The translations under genes and the position numbers were made by a program. The notes under the pieces were generated by a model. The model was not told the origin of the DNA. It did not search any database and was given only the letters and a program-made list of their open reading frames with translations. 64,000 bases of DNA, from NCBI RefSeq assembly GCF_000820005.1, contig NZ_CDBL01000034.1, positions 203,611-267,610 on the forward strand, given 5' to 3'. Positions 39,743 to 48,489 of this stretch are shown piece after piece. This stretch comes from Aeromonas piscicola (GTDB lineage Bacteria; Pseudomonadota; Gammaproteobacteria; Enterobacterales; Aeromonadaceae). How positions within the stretch are numbered: the stretch's first letter is position 1; each line of letters starts with the position of its first letter.

Positions 39743-41695
39743 TTGTATACAGACGTCTTGATCCTGCTGTTTGCCGCCGTCTTGCTGGTGGCGATTTTCC
39801 GGCGCCTCGGCCAGCCGGTGATCCTTGCCTACCTGCTCGCCGGGGTTCTGCTCGGCCCCTATGGCGCCGCCGTGATCACGGGGCAGGCGATCATGCAGAC
39901 CATAGCTGAACTCGGCATCGTCTTTCTGATGTTCTCGCTCGGGTTGGAGTTCTCGCTGCCGCGGCTGATCGCCATGCGAATGCTGGTGCTGGGGGTGGGC
40001 GGTTTGCAGGTACTGTTCACCTCCTCGCTGTTCTTCTGGCTCGCGTGGTGGTGGGGGCTGAGCCTGTCGCAGGCGCTGGTGGTTTCGGGCACCCTGGCGC
40101 TCTCCTCCACCGCCGTGGTGATCAAGCAGCTGGGGGAGCAAAAACAGCTGCACACCCGCCGGGCCCAGCTCGGGGTGAGCGTGCTGCTGTTTCAGGATCT
40201 GGCGGTGGTACCGCTCTTGGTGATGATCCCCATACTGGCGAGGCCAGAGGTGCAGGGCAGCGCCCTGCTGGCGGAGATCGCCTGGGCCACTCTCAAGGGG
40301 CTGTTTGCCCTGTCCAGCCTGTTGGCGGTGGGCAAGTGGTTGCTGCCGCTGCTGTTTCACGAGGTGGCACGGGCCCGCTCCGACGAGCTTTTCGTGCTGA
40401 GCGCCCTGCTGGTGGCGCTGGTGGCCGCCTCGCTGACCCAGTGGATGGGGTTATCCATGGCGCTGGGGGCCTTTCTGGCAGGCATGATGCTGGGCGAGTC
40501 CCACTATCGCCACCAGCTGGAGGTCGACATACGGCCGTTTCGGGACGTGTTGATGGGGCTCTTCTTCATCACCATCGGCATGACCATGGACTGGCAGCTG
40601 GTGGCACGGGCCTGGTGGCAGGTGATCCTCAGCGTGCTCGGCCTCATATTGATCAAATCCCTGCTGGTGCTGCTGGCCGGCCGCCTGATGGGGGAGCGCA
40701 AGCGCGATGCCATGGCGACGGGGATCATGCTGAGCCAGGTCGGCGAGTTTGGCTTCGTGCTGCTGGCGCTGGCCAATCACCACGGCCTGCTCGACCATCA
40801 GCTGATCTCCCTGCTCATCGGCATAGGGGTGACCTCCATCGCCATGACCCCCTGGCTGGTGCAGCGGGCCCACGGCCTGGCCCGCTCGCTCACCGACTCG
40901 GCCCTGCTCTCCCGCTCCGAGGTGGCGCAGTCCGGCCTCAGCAAGCATCAACACGTCATCATCGCCGGTTTCGGCCGGGCCGGGCAGACCTGCGCCCGCT
41001 TCCTCAAGCTGGAAGACATCCCCTTCCTCGCGCTGGATCTCGATCCCGAACGGGTGAGCGAGGCCAAGTCGGCGGGGGAGCAGGTGGCGTTTGGCGATGC
41101 GAGCCGGCGCGATATCCTGCTGGCCGCCGGCCTGCTGCGGGCCCGGTTGGTGATCATCACCTTCGACGATCGCAAGCGGGTCGAGGCCATGTTGACGCTG
41201 ATCAAGGAGCTGGCGGCGGAGGTCAGGGTGCTGGTGCGCACCCGGGATGACAGCTTTCTGGAGGCCTTCAAGCAGGCTGGGGCTTATGAGGTGATCCCTG
41301 AATCCCAGGAGGGGGCCCTGATGCTGGTCTCCCACCTGCTGCTCAACTGCAACGTCCCCATAGGCCGGGTGATCCGGCGCATGGAGCACGAGCGCAGCAG
41401 CCAGTATCGCTTCCTGCACGGCTTCTACTGGGGAGATCAGAGCGCCGGGAATCTGGAGACGGATCAGTTGCTTGAGCGACTGCATCCCGTGTTGTTGCAC
41501 GATCAGGCCTGGGCTGTGGGGCGCACAGTGCAGGCGCTGGCACTGGATACGGTGCGGATCAAGGAGGTGCAGCGCGGCGAGCAGAGCCTGGAGCCCAGAC
41601 CCGAGCTGACGCTGGCGGCGGGAGATAGGCTGGTGCTGTTTGGCAACGCGGTGGCGATGGAGCAGGCCGAGCAGCGGCTGCTGGAGGGGCGCTAG
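39743..41695 (+). CDS. CPA2-family monovalent cation:H+ antiporter with TrkA-N and TrkA-C domains
   Basis: This 650-residue protein has an N-terminal Na+/H+ exchanger domain (about residues 5-380, 12-13 helices, with GVLLGPYG and FLMFSLGLEFSLP). A Rossmann TrkA-N domain follows (HVIIAGFGRAGQTCARFL, from about 405), and then a TrkA-C domain at the end (ELTLAAGDRLVLFGN). Such proteins exchange K+ or Na+ for protons and are gated by nucleotides. KefB and KefC lack TrkA-C, so this is a KefB-like relative rather than a clear orthologue. The start is TTG 39743 after a strong AGGGAGGA site; no ATG is available nearby. The open frame upstream to 39584 overlaps the divergent GGDEF gene. Confidence 0.87.
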   Translation: MYTDVLILLFAAVLLVAIFRRLGQPVILAYLLAGVLLGPYGAAVITGQAIMQTIAELGIVFLMFSLGLEFSLPRLIAMRMLVLGVGGLQVLFTSSLFFWLAWWWGLSLSQALVVSGTLALSSTAVVIKQLGEQKQLHTRRAQLGVSVLLFQDLAVVPLLVMIPILARPEVQGSALLAEIAWATLKGLFALSSLLAVGKWLLPLLFHEVARARSDELFVLSALLVALVAASLTQWMGLSMALGAFLAGMMLGESHYRHQLEVDIRPFRDVLMGLFFITIGMTMDWQLVARAWWQVILSVLGLILIKSLLVLLAGRLMGERKRDAMATGIMLSQVGEFGFVLLALANHHGLLDHQLISLLIGIGVTSIAMTPWLVQRAHGLARSLTDSALLSRSEVAQSGLSKHQHVIIAGFGRAGQTCARFLKLEDIPFLALDLDPERVSEAKSAGEQVAFGDASRRDILLAAGLLRARLVIITFDDRKRVEAMLTLIKELAAEVRVLVRTRDDSFLEAFKQAGAYEVIPESQEGALMLVSHLLLNCNVPIGRVIRRMEHERSSQYRFLHGFYWGDQSAGNLETDQLLERLHPVLLHDQAWAVGRTVQALALDTVRIKEVQRGEQSLEPRPELTLAAGDRLVLFGNAVAMEQAEQRLLEGR

Positions 41696-41722
41696 CCCGG
41701 CGGCCCTCCGGTCGGCTGCGGT

Positions 41723-42868
41723 TCATGCCTCTTCCCGCGCCATCAGCTCGATGCCCAGAAACTGTTCGACCCGCTGGCGCTCGTTGAGGGTGTCCCGGTA
41801 GCCCAGCTTGATCAGTTGCTGGCAATAACCGGGGTAGAACATCAGGAAACTGGCCAGGCTGCTGGTCTCATCCCCCGTGACCCCCAGCACTCGCAGCAGG
41901 CGGCGCAGTTGCAACGGCATCTTGCGCAAATAGTTCAGCGCTATGATGTCGAGATCCTCGCTCGGCTTCAGCACGCAGGTCTCCACCCGCTTTAATTTCA
42001 AACGGCTACGCTCCCGCTCTGGAATGAGATCCAGGGTCTGGTTGATGCGCCACAGTCGCTCAAGATCCGAGTTGAGGGTGTCGGTGAAAACGGTATCAAG
42101 CAGGTGGCTGGCGATGTTGGCGCTGGTCAGGTGACCGTGATGAAAGGTTGGCGCCGAGTGGGCCGGCGGATCCAGAGTGATCAGCAGGATCCGCTCTGCC
42201 CCCAGGTGGATGGCGGGGCTGAGCGGGCTGAGCTGGTGGATGGATCCATCGCCGTAGAATTTGTCGCCTATATGGGTTGCGGGAAAGACAAACGGCAGCG
42301 CCGAGGAGGCCAGCAGGTGATCTGACGTGAGCAGGGTGCGCACCCCGCGCCGTCTGGCCCGCTCCCATGGCAGGTGTTCGGCCCGTCCCTGAAAGAAGGT
42401 GGTGGAGAGGCCGTCATCGTAATCGGACGCCGTGATGGCGAGCGCCTCCAGGCTGCCGTATAGGATGTTGTCATCGATGCGGTGGTAGTCGATGAGCTGA
42501 TCCAGCAGGCGGCGCAGTGGCGCGTTGTCGAACAGGTGAAAGGCGTGGTTGGTGTGGGGGTTGATGAGGCCTGCCGAGCCCTCGTACATCAGCCGCCACA
42601 GCAATCTGCCGGGATGAAAGTCGAAGATGTGATGGGTCTCGAAGCGGCGCCAGACCCATTCAAGCTTGCGTACCCCCAGATGAAAACAGGAGGCATAGCA
42701 GGCCAGTGCGGTGACATTGATGGCGCCAGCCGAGGTACCGCACAGTATGGGAAAGGGAATGCCGAGATTGCGGGGATAGAACTCGGCAATGGCCTTGAGG
42801 GCACCGACCTGATAGGCGGCGCGAGCACCGCCACCGGTTAACAGAAGAGCTGTGTTGGGTCTGGCCAT
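41723..42868 (-). CDS. Patatin-like phospholipase
   Basis: This 381-residue protein has the patatin catalytic layout: oxyanion loop TGGGARAAYQVG (11-22), nucleophile Ser46 in GTSAG (44-48) and the partner Asp207 in YGDGS. Patatins are serine lipid acyl hydrolases; cytosolic, membrane-associated and secreted bacterial forms exist. No signal peptide is present, which argues for a cytosolic or membrane-associated enzyme. A C-terminal region of about 110 residues (RRLLRVLGVTGDETSSLASFL) looks like the DUF3336-less 'patatin plus tail' class. AAGG lies 9 nt before ATG 42868; a GTG at 42907 is in frame upstream. It is convergent with the antiporter gene. Confidence 0.9.
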   Translation of the reverse strand: MARPNTALLLTGGGARAAYQVGALKAIAEFYPRNLGIPFPILCGTSAGAINVTALACYASCFHLGVRKLEWVWRRFETHHIFDFHPGRLLWRLMYEGSAGLINPHTNHAFHLFDNAPLRRLLDQLIDYHRIDDNILYGSLEALAITASDYDDGLSTTFFQGRAEHLPWERARRRGVRTLLTSDHLLASSALPFVFPATHIGDKFYGDGSIHQLSPLSPAIHLGAERILLITLDPPAHSAPTFHHGHLTSANIASHLLDTVFTDTLNSDLERLWRINQTLDLIPERERSRLKLKRVETCVLKPSEDLDIIALNYLRKMPLQLRRLLRVLGVTGDETSSLASFLMFYPGYCQQLIKLGYRDTLNERQRVEQFLGIELMAREEA

Positions 42869-42990
42869 GATACTGCGCCTTATGCTTGCCACTGGGGGTG
42901 TTGCCACCGAGCAATTTAACTATAAGGCGCTGTATCGAATATAAAAACAGGGTTGCTCACCATTTTTTTGCAGGCTGGTTTCGACCCCTG

Positions 42991-43860
42991 TCATCCGACC
43001 GTATGCGGCGTGTTCAGCCGATCGAAGGCGGCAAACACGGGGGCGCTGGCGAGGATGCGACCGTGGCCCAGTCCCCGGGTCGTGACCAGCCGGGTGCGGC
43101 CGTCCCGGCTTGCTCGCAGGGAGTCGTCGTGGGGGGCAAACTTGTCCTCCTCGTCGTGCACTATGATGGCGGCCCCCGCGCGGCTGGCGAGGCACCCCAG
43201 CGGATCGACAGTGCTGAGGGGATGCTGGTACTCCTGCTCAATCTCTTTCACCACGGCATCGAACAGCCGGATGGAGTAGCCGGAGCGCGCCACCATGCCG
43301 TAGAGCTGGGGCACATAGTCGAGCACGGGCGAGATGAGCAGCAGCGGCAGCTTGTCCAGGTTTGGCACCCGGCTGGAGAGGGTGACGGCGCCCCCCATGC
43401 TGTGGGCTATGAGCCCCTGGATGGGGCCAGACTCGTCGCTCAGCTTGGCTACCAGCTCGTCGAAGGCGCGCACGAAGCGGGGCAGGTGGCCGGTATGGCC
43501 GGCGCTGTGGCCGTGAGCCGGATGATCATAGGCGATGGCGGTAAAGCCCTGGGCGGCGATGTGACTCATCAACGGATAGAACTGGCTGGCGCTGCCGGAC
43601 CAGCCGTGCATCAGCAGCCAGACCGGTCCCTGGCCGAGCCGGTAGCTCATCAATAGCCCTTCGCTGGTGTGCACGGCTTGCTTCACCAGGCCCCCAGGCG
43701 CCGCCTCGTCCCGCTGATTGCGCTGGGGGGTGAGCAGCAGCTTGCTGGCGGTGCGTCTGGCGTGAGCGGGGGCGAGTCTGTGGTGCAACCGGGTGCCGAG
43801 TCCCAGCAGCCATTTGCTCGGGCTGAAGCGGCGGTTGTTGAAGTAGATCTTGCTGCTCAT
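42991..43860 (-). CDS. Alpha/beta-hydrolase, serine esterase-like
   Basis: This 289-residue protein has the alpha/beta-hydrolase core with the oxyanion motif LMHGWSGSASQFYPL (about 83-97) and nucleophile Ser154 in IAHSMGGAV. The likely acid is in HDEEDKFAP and the His in LGHGRIL near the C-terminus. No signal peptide was seen. The N-terminal 60 residues are basic and outside the core. It is 69 bp downstream of a TetR gene on the same strand, a common pairing in which TetR represses the hydrolase. The substrate is unknown. Confidence 0.87.
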   Translation of the reverse strand: MSSKIYFNNRRFSPSKWLLGLGTRLHHRLAPAHARRTASKLLLTPQRNQRDEAAPGGLVKQAVHTSEGLLMSYRLGQGPVWLLMHGWSGSASQFYPLMSHIAAQGFTAIAYDHPAHGHSAGHTGHLPRFVRAFDELVAKLSDESGPIQGLIAHSMGGAVTLSSRVPNLDKLPLLLISPVLDYVPQLYGMVARSGYSIRLFDAVVKEIEQEYQHPLSTVDPLGCLASRAGAAIIVHDEEDKFAPHDDSLRASRDGRTRLVTTRGLGHGRILASAPVFAAFDRLNTPHTVG

Positions 43861-43929
43861 GATGCTCCTGTCTGTTTTGTGTTCGAGCGGTCGTGCTTTT
43901 TTGTGGCTTTTTAAAAAGGCAGTTGAAAA

Positions 43930-44520
43930 TCAGCGCCAGCTGGTCAGCAGAGCCTCCACTTCGGGCCAGAAGTGGCGGGCCGGATCCTGACACAAGTCCA
44001 GCGCGTTGAACACCTGATCCCCCAGATAGAGGCCGTACAGCCGGTAGACGGCGCGCCAGGGATCCATGTCGCCGCGCCACTCCCCCTGCGCCTGACCCTG
44101 TACCACCTGGCGGGCCAGGTAGTCTAGCCAGAAGCGCACCAGCTGGCGGGCCGCCTGCTGGACCTCGCCCTCCTGGGCCGAGGTCCAGGCATCGAGGAAC
44201 ATGCAGCGACCGGCGAAGCTCTGGTTCCAGGCCAGCCAGGCCTGCCAGGCCTGCAGCAGGGCGATCAGCTTCTCCTGCTGGTTGCCGTGCTGCTGCTGGC
44301 GCACCGGCTGGATCACCCGTTCCCGGAACACCTCGGCGGCGTACTCCAGCACGGCGATCTGCAGGTTGTCGCGGGATTGGAAGTGAGCAAAGAGGCCGCT
44401 CTTGGACATCTCGCAGGCGCAGGCAAGGGAGCCTATGGTCAGGCTCTCCAGTCCCTGCTGGCTCGCCTGCTCAAACGCAGTCTGCAAAATGTTGTCGCGG
44501 GTCAGCCGGCCCTTGCTCAT
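43930..44520 (-). CDS. TetR-family transcriptional regulator
   Basis: This 196-residue protein has an N-terminal TetR helix-turn-helix (about residues 6-52: TRDNILQTAFEQASQQGLESLTIGSLA, then MSKSGLFAHFQSRDNLQ) and a helical ligand domain behind it. It lies immediately upstream of the alpha/beta-hydrolase gene on the same strand. A near-palindrome 30 bp before its start is a candidate operator, so it probably represses its own operon. The ligand is unknown, perhaps a fatty acid or ester linked to the hydrolase. Confidence 0.92.
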   Translation of the reverse strand: MSKGRLTRDNILQTAFEQASQQGLESLTIGSLACACEMSKSGLFAHFQSRDNLQIAVLEYAAEVFRERVIQPVRQQQHGNQQEKLIALLQAWQAWLAWNQSFAGRCMFLDAWTSAQEGEVQQAARQLVRFWLDYLARQVVQGQAQGEWRGDMDPWRAVYRLYGLYLGDQVFNALDLCQDPARHFWPEVEALLTSWR

Positions 44521-44550
44521 CGCACTCTCCTCGTTGGCCCTGCAGCATAA

Positions 44551-44564
44551 AGTACGACCGTGCT
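44551..44564. promoter_or_regulatory. Candidate TetR operator
   Basis: AGTACGACCGTGCT is an imperfect palindrome (10 of 14 positions symmetric) with AAA and ATTT flanks, 30 bp upstream of the TetR start. The AGTACG...CGTNCT form resembles operators of many TetR repressors. Confidence 0.45.
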
Positions 44565-44626
44565 ATTTGTCGAGCGAGATACCGCGATGAGAGGGAAGCC
44601 GGTCAGAGGTTGTCGCCTTCCGTCAT

Positions 44627-44737
44627 GGCAAGGGGTCAGTCGTCCTTGATATCCATCTGCTGCAGGGCGATCACCGCCTGGGTACGATTCTTGACCCCGA
44701 GTTTGCGGAAGCCGGGGGTGATATGGACCTTGATGGT
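44627..44737 (-). pseudogene. Displaced 3'-end copy 1 of the response-regulator gene
   Basis: This 111-bp unit encodes the last 33 codons of the adjacent NarL-type regulator plus stop and a CCCCTTGCC tail. The reading is TIKVHITPGFRKLGV, then the same C-terminus as the gene. It has no start codon or upstream domain, so it cannot be expressed as a protein by itself. It differs from copy 2 at 6 positions, 5 of them synonymous. Confidence 0.85.
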
Positions 44738-44848
44738 GGCAAGGGGTCAGTCGTCCTTGATATCCATCTGCTGCAACGCGATCACCGCCTGGGTACGGTT
44801 CTTGACCCCGAGCTTGCGAAAGGCGGGGGTGATATGGACCTTGATGGT
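44738..44848 (-). pseudogene. Displaced 3'-end copy 2 of the response-regulator gene
   Basis: A second 111-bp unit immediately downstream of the intact gene end. It reads TIKVHITPAFRKLGV, then the identical C-terminus and TGA. It is in frame with copy 1 but shifted by one base relative to the gene (an extra G in the junction). It differs from the gene end at 5 bases, 4 of them changing residues (V/A, P/A and A/I). Confidence 0.85.
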
Positions 44849-44858
44849 GGCAAGGGGG

Positions 44859-45503
44859 TCAGTCGTCCTTGATATCCATCTGCTGCAACGCGATCACCGC
44901 CTGGGTACGGTTCTTGACGCCGAGCTTGCGAAAGATGGCGGTGATATGGGCCTTGATGGTGGCCTCGGAGACATTGAGCTCCCAGGCGATCTGCTTGTTG
45001 AGACTGCCATCGCGCAGCATCACCAGCACCTTGTACTGCTGGGGCGTGAGGCTGGCGAGCTTGCTGGCGAAATCGGGGCCATCTTCGGACTCTGGATGCA
45101 GCGAGATGCCGGCCGGCACCCAGTTATCCCCCCCGATCACCGTATTGAGGGCGTTGACCAGCTCCTTCATGGGCACAGATTTGGGGATGAAGCCCAGTGC
45201 CCCGAGCCGCAGCACCTGCTGGATGATGGCGGGATCCTCCGAGGCGGAGACCACGACTATGGGCAGATCCGGGTGCTGGCCGCGCAGGTGGGCGAGGCCG
45301 GAGAAACCGTTGGCGCCCGGCATCTTGAGATCGAGCAGCAACAGGTCCACCTCAGGGTGTTCCCCCAGCAGGCTGGTCAGACTGTCGATGGAGTCCGCCT
45401 CCAGCAGCTGGGCGTCGTTGATGGCCATGTGCACCGCTTGATAGAGGGCGCCCCGAAACAGGGGGTGGTCATCTGCGATGACGATGGTAAATTGGCTATC
45501 CAT
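44859..45503 (-). CDS. NarL/FixJ-type response regulator with LuxR DNA-binding domain
   Basis: This 214-residue two-component regulator has a receiver domain (about 5-120) with acidic residues Asp11 and Asp12, phosphoacceptor Asp58 in LLLLDLKMPG, and switch Lys in IPKSVP near 108. The LuxR helix-turn-helix covers about 148-210 (LTPQQYKVLVMLRDGSLNKQIAWELNVSEATIKAHITAIF). No histidine kinase gene is next to it in this window. Its 3' end is the first of three tandem copies, with the other two continuing downstream. The target genes are unknown; the GST gene is divergent from it (158 bp). Confidence 0.92.
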   Translation of the reverse strand: MDSQFTIVIADDHPLFRGALYQAVHMAINDAQLLEADSIDSLTSLLGEHPEVDLLLLDLKMPGANGFSGLAHLRGQHPDLPIVVVSASEDPAIIQQVLRLGALGFIPKSVPMKELVNALNTVIGGDNWVPAGISLHPESEDGPDFASKLASLTPQQYKVLVMLRDGSLNKQIAWELNVSEATIKAHITAIFRKLGVKNRTQAVIALQQMDIKDD

Positions 45504-45661
45504 TGCTCACATTGTTGCTAACTGATTGTTTTGGAAAATCAAACTAGCATCGCTCCCCGAGGGGGTCAAACCCGCAGGCGTGCAAATGTGAAGCGACCGT
45601 CGGATGTCGTGCCATTGGGGCCGATGGGATGGTCATGAGCAACCCATGCAGGAGGCAAGAG

Positions 45662-46288
45662 ATGGGATCCTTGGTATTGACGGTGGGCACTGGCTCCACC
45701 TGGGCAATGCGTGCCGCTCTGGTGCTCGCCATGAGCGGGCTGGAGTGGCAGGAGCAGGTGTTTGATCTGGAAGATGCCAAGGCGTTGGCGCGGCTCAAGC
45801 GCGTGGGGCCCACCGGCCTGGTGCCCTGGCTGGATCACGATGGCGTGCGGATACACGACTCGCTGGCCATCGCCGAATACCTGCACGAGCTCTGTCCAGA
45901 CCGCCAGCTCTATCCCGCTTCCCGCGCAGAACGGGCGCTGGCCCGCAGCCTGTGCGCCGAACTGCACTCGGGCTTTGGCCAGATCCGCAGTCAGCTGCCC
46001 TTCTTCCAGGGGGCGCCGACCCGCAGCGAGCCGCCGGTAGAAGCCATCGGCGAGCTGGCTCGCTTGCAGACAATCTGGTCCCAGGCGAGGGGGCCCTTCT
46101 ACTTCGGCGAGGCGGGCATCATAGACGCCTTCTATGGGGTGATGGCCTATCGGCTGGCCAGCTACGGCATCCAGCTGCCCGGTCAGGCCGGCATCTATCA
46201 ACAGGCCTTGCTGGCCTGGCCCCTGTGGCAGGCGCTGCTGGTCAAGGTACGCCTGCAGTGGCCGGTGGCGGCGCGCCAGCCGGCGTAG
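45662..46288 (+). CDS. Glutathione S-transferase-like protein
   Basis: This 208-residue protein has the GST layout: an N-terminal thioredoxin-like domain (about 1-80) with the TGSTWAMRAALVLAMSG glutathione-site segment, the cis-Pro motif GLVPWL and DSLAIAEYL, and a helical C-terminal domain with IIDAFYGVMAYRL. GSTs conjugate or isomerise small electrophiles with glutathione; this member resembles the maleylacetoacetate isomerase/plant-type group, but the substrate is unknown. GGAGG lies 6 nt before ATG 45662; the open frame from 45629 lacks such a site. Confidence 0.87.
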   Translation: MGSLVLTVGTGSTWAMRAALVLAMSGLEWQEQVFDLEDAKALARLKRVGPTGLVPWLDHDGVRIHDSLAIAEYLHELCPDRQLYPASRAERALARSLCAELHSGFGQIRSQLPFFQGAPTRSEPPVEAIGELARLQTIWSQARGPFYFGEAGIIDAFYGVMAYRLASYGIQLPGQAGIYQQALLAWPLWQALLVKVRLQWPVAARQPA

Positions 46289-46324
46289 GCGGCCCTGCTG
46301 AATGTTCGACGATGACTGACATGA

Positions 46325-46353
46325 AGAGAGGGGAGCCAGTGGCTCCCCTCTCT
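46325..46353. terminator. Hairpin between the convergent GST and malS genes
   Basis: A perfect 13-bp stem (AGAGAGGGGAGCC / GGCTCCCCTCTCT) with an AGT loop lies between convergent genes. The T-run is poor (CTTG), but the stem is strong enough to act on both strands. Confidence 0.8.
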
Positions 46354-46377
46354 CTTGTGGCTAATGTAGCCCAGACG

Positions 46378-48489
46378 TTATTTCTGCCGACCGGCAAACA
46401 CCACCACCACCTTGTCGTTCCCCTTTTCCCGCACAAAGCTGTAGGGCGCATCGGACAGCTTCTTGTGGCTGCCTGCCGCCACCGCCGGGTGAGCGGCGCG
46501 GAACTGGCCGAGTCGCTGCCAGTGCTTGACCAGCTCGGCCTTGTCGCCGCTCGCCAGCTCCTGCCAGTTCATGTCAGATCGCACGCTCTGATCGAACACG
46601 CCCCCATCCTTGGCCAGACCCCGGCCCGACTCGTCCCCGTAGTAGAGCTGGATGCCGCCCGGCAGCAGCATGAAGCTGTTGGCCACCCTCCGCTGCAGCG
46701 GTACGTCCTGATAGTCGCCGAAGAACAGCTTGGTGTCGTGGGAGCTGATGTAGCTCAGCACGTTGAACTCGGGATCCTGGTTGATGCGGCTGGCGTAGCT
46801 GGCATAGGTGGGATCGCTGCCCGCCATGCACTGGGCCTGAGGCAGGGCAAACTCGCGCTGGTAGTCGAAGTTGATCAGCGAATCGAAGCCGTTCTGGTAC
46901 CAGAAGTCCTTGGCGACCCCGTGATCCCACACCTCGCCCACCATGTAGAAGGGCAGATCATCGAGCGCCTTGTCCGGGTTGGCGGCCTTCCACTCCTTGA
47001 GCGCCGCCGTGCCCGCCTGCTTGAGCCTGGCCCACACCTCTGGTTCCAAGTGCTTGACGGTATCGGCCCGAAAGCCGTCGATGCCAAAGCGGCGCACCCA
47101 GTCGGTGTGCCAGGCGATGAGGTAGTCGCTCACCGTAGCGTTGGGCAGCGCCTTGGCCCTGGTGTCTTTCTTCGCCGCCAGCAGCGGCGGCAAGCCCACC
47201 GGCTTGGTGGACTCGGTCAGGAAGTCCGGCAGCCCCGCCACAGTGCCGGTCACGTCGTCGGTGCCGGGTTGCGGGTAACCGGGCAGGCCGGCCCGTACCC
47301 AATCACCGCTCCACCACTTGTTCCAGTCTGGTGATTGGTAGTCGATAAACTGGTTGTAGCCATGCCAGTTGAGGCCGCCGCTCGGGCGCCACTCGTTCCA
47401 GCGGATCGGTAGCTTGCCGCTGTTCTGGGTCAGGCTCTCGAGCCCCAGATCCTGCAGGTCGGCCAGGGTGGCGTATCCGGCGTGGTTCATCACCACGTCC
47501 AGAATGATCCGCATGCCGCGCTTGTGGGCCTCGTCCACCAGGGTTTTCAGGCTCTCTTCATCGCCGTAGTTGGGATCAATCTTGGTGAAGTCCAATGCCC
47601 AGTAACCGTGGTAGGCATAGAAGGGGAAGTTGCCCTGTTCGCCGCCGCCGATGAAGCCGTGTACCTGCTCCACCATGGGAGTGATCCAGATGGCGTTCAT
47701 GCCGAGGCTCTTGATGTAGTCGAGCTTCTCGGTCAGCCCTTTGAAATCGCCGCCATGCCAGGTTGCAACCTCGTCCTGACCATCCTTCTGGCGACCGAAA
47801 CTGTGGTCGTTGGCGGGATCGCCGTTGTGGAAGCGATCGGTCAGCAAGAAATAGACGCTGGCCTGATCCCAGCTGAAAGGTTCTTGCTTGGCTACCTTGA
47901 CCGGTTCGAGCAGCAGCAGACCACCGCTCTCCCTGGTCGGGGTCAGGGTCAGCTTGCCTCCCTTGACCAGGGCTTCCTGTCTGGAATAGGCATCCCGCAG
48001 CCGGGTGCCGTCGGGCCAGACTCCCTGCAGCGATACGGTGACAGGGCCGCCATCCCAGCTGATGCAGGGCTCCTCGGGGGGCTGGCGCTTGAACTCGCTC
48101 TTCTTGGTGGCTCGCAGCACCTTGAGGCTGGGGGTAGCCGGGTTGAAGGTGAACTGATAATCCCCGGCCAGCATCACCCGCAGGGTGAAACTTGTCCCCT
48201 TGGCGCATTTGTCCATGGGTTGGGCGGTGCCGAAGGGGAGCGGCTTGCTCTCGCTCGGGCCGAAGCTGGTGCCGCAGCTGCTGCCCGGGTCACTGATGCG
48301 GATCTGGTGGCTGCCCTTGTCCAGCTTGTGGGTCAGGCTGACGGTGCCCTTGTCCAGCGTCAGCGCCTCGGCCACAGGTTTGCCATCCACATAGAGATGC
48401 ACCTCGGGGGAGGCCAGCACCAGGCCTGAACACAGGGGGCCGGCCAGCAGGGCGAGCCAGAGGGGGGAGAAGCGAGGAGAGCGACACAT
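46378..48489 (-). CDS. malS: Periplasmic alpha-amylase MalS
   Basis: MalS hydrolyses maltodextrins in the periplasm. The 703-residue protein has a signal peptide (cut near SGLVLA-SPEVH). An N-terminal beta-rich domain of about 200 residues contains Cys-rich segments (GSSCGTSFG, MDKCAKG). The GH13 barrel has region I DVVMNH, region II GFRADTVKH with nucleophile Asp, region III GEVWD with acid/base Glu, and region IV ISSHDT. The layout and length match E. coli MalS (676). It has its own promoter region upstream (48490-48654), where I see no clear MalT box. It is convergent with the GST gene. Confidence 0.92.
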   Translation of the reverse strand: MCRSPRFSPLWLALLAGPLCSGLVLASPEVHLYVDGKPVAEALTLDKGTVSLTHKLDKGSHQIRISDPGSSCGTSFGPSESKPLPFGTAQPMDKCAKGTSFTLRVMLAGDYQFTFNPATPSLKVLRATKKSEFKRQPPEEPCISWDGGPVTVSLQGVWPDGTRLRDAYSRQEALVKGGKLTLTPTRESGGLLLLEPVKVAKQEPFSWDQASVYFLLTDRFHNGDPANDHSFGRQKDGQDEVATWHGGDFKGLTEKLDYIKSLGMNAIWITPMVEQVHGFIGGGEQGNFPFYAYHGYWALDFTKIDPNYGDEESLKTLVDEAHKRGMRIILDVVMNHAGYATLADLQDLGLESLTQNSGKLPIRWNEWRPSGGLNWHGYNQFIDYQSPDWNKWWSGDWVRAGLPGYPQPGTDDVTGTVAGLPDFLTESTKPVGLPPLLAAKKDTRAKALPNATVSDYLIAWHTDWVRRFGIDGFRADTVKHLEPEVWARLKQAGTAALKEWKAANPDKALDDLPFYMVGEVWDHGVAKDFWYQNGFDSLINFDYQREFALPQAQCMAGSDPTYASYASRINQDPEFNVLSYISSHDTKLFFGDYQDVPLQRRVANSFMLLPGGIQLYYGDESGRGLAKDGGVFDQSVRSDMNWQELASGDKAELVKHWQRLGQFRAAHPAVAAGSHKKLSDAPYSFVREKGNDKVVVVFAGRQK

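Larger units (their letters stand above)
44627..44960. repeat. Three tandem 111-112 bp repeats of a regulator gene 3' end
   Basis: The units start at 44627, 44738 and 44849 (period 111; the third is 112 bp because of one extra G). The third unit is the real 3' end of the gene ending at 44859. The junctions share GCCA: the gene has GAGGCCACCATC where the repeat junctions have TTGCCACCATC, and the outermost unit exits through TTGCCATGACG. The array therefore looks like tandem duplication through a 4-bp microhomology. Confidence 0.93.

Noticed and set aside
44627..44960. Tandem repeats considered as a CRISPR or satellite array
   Set aside because: The units are contiguous 111-bp coding-derived copies without spacers, so this is a partial gene duplication.
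44610..45521. 303-codon plus-strand frame through the repeats and the response-regulator gene
   Set aside because: Antisense to the regulator; the repeated amino acids simply reflect the repeated DNA.
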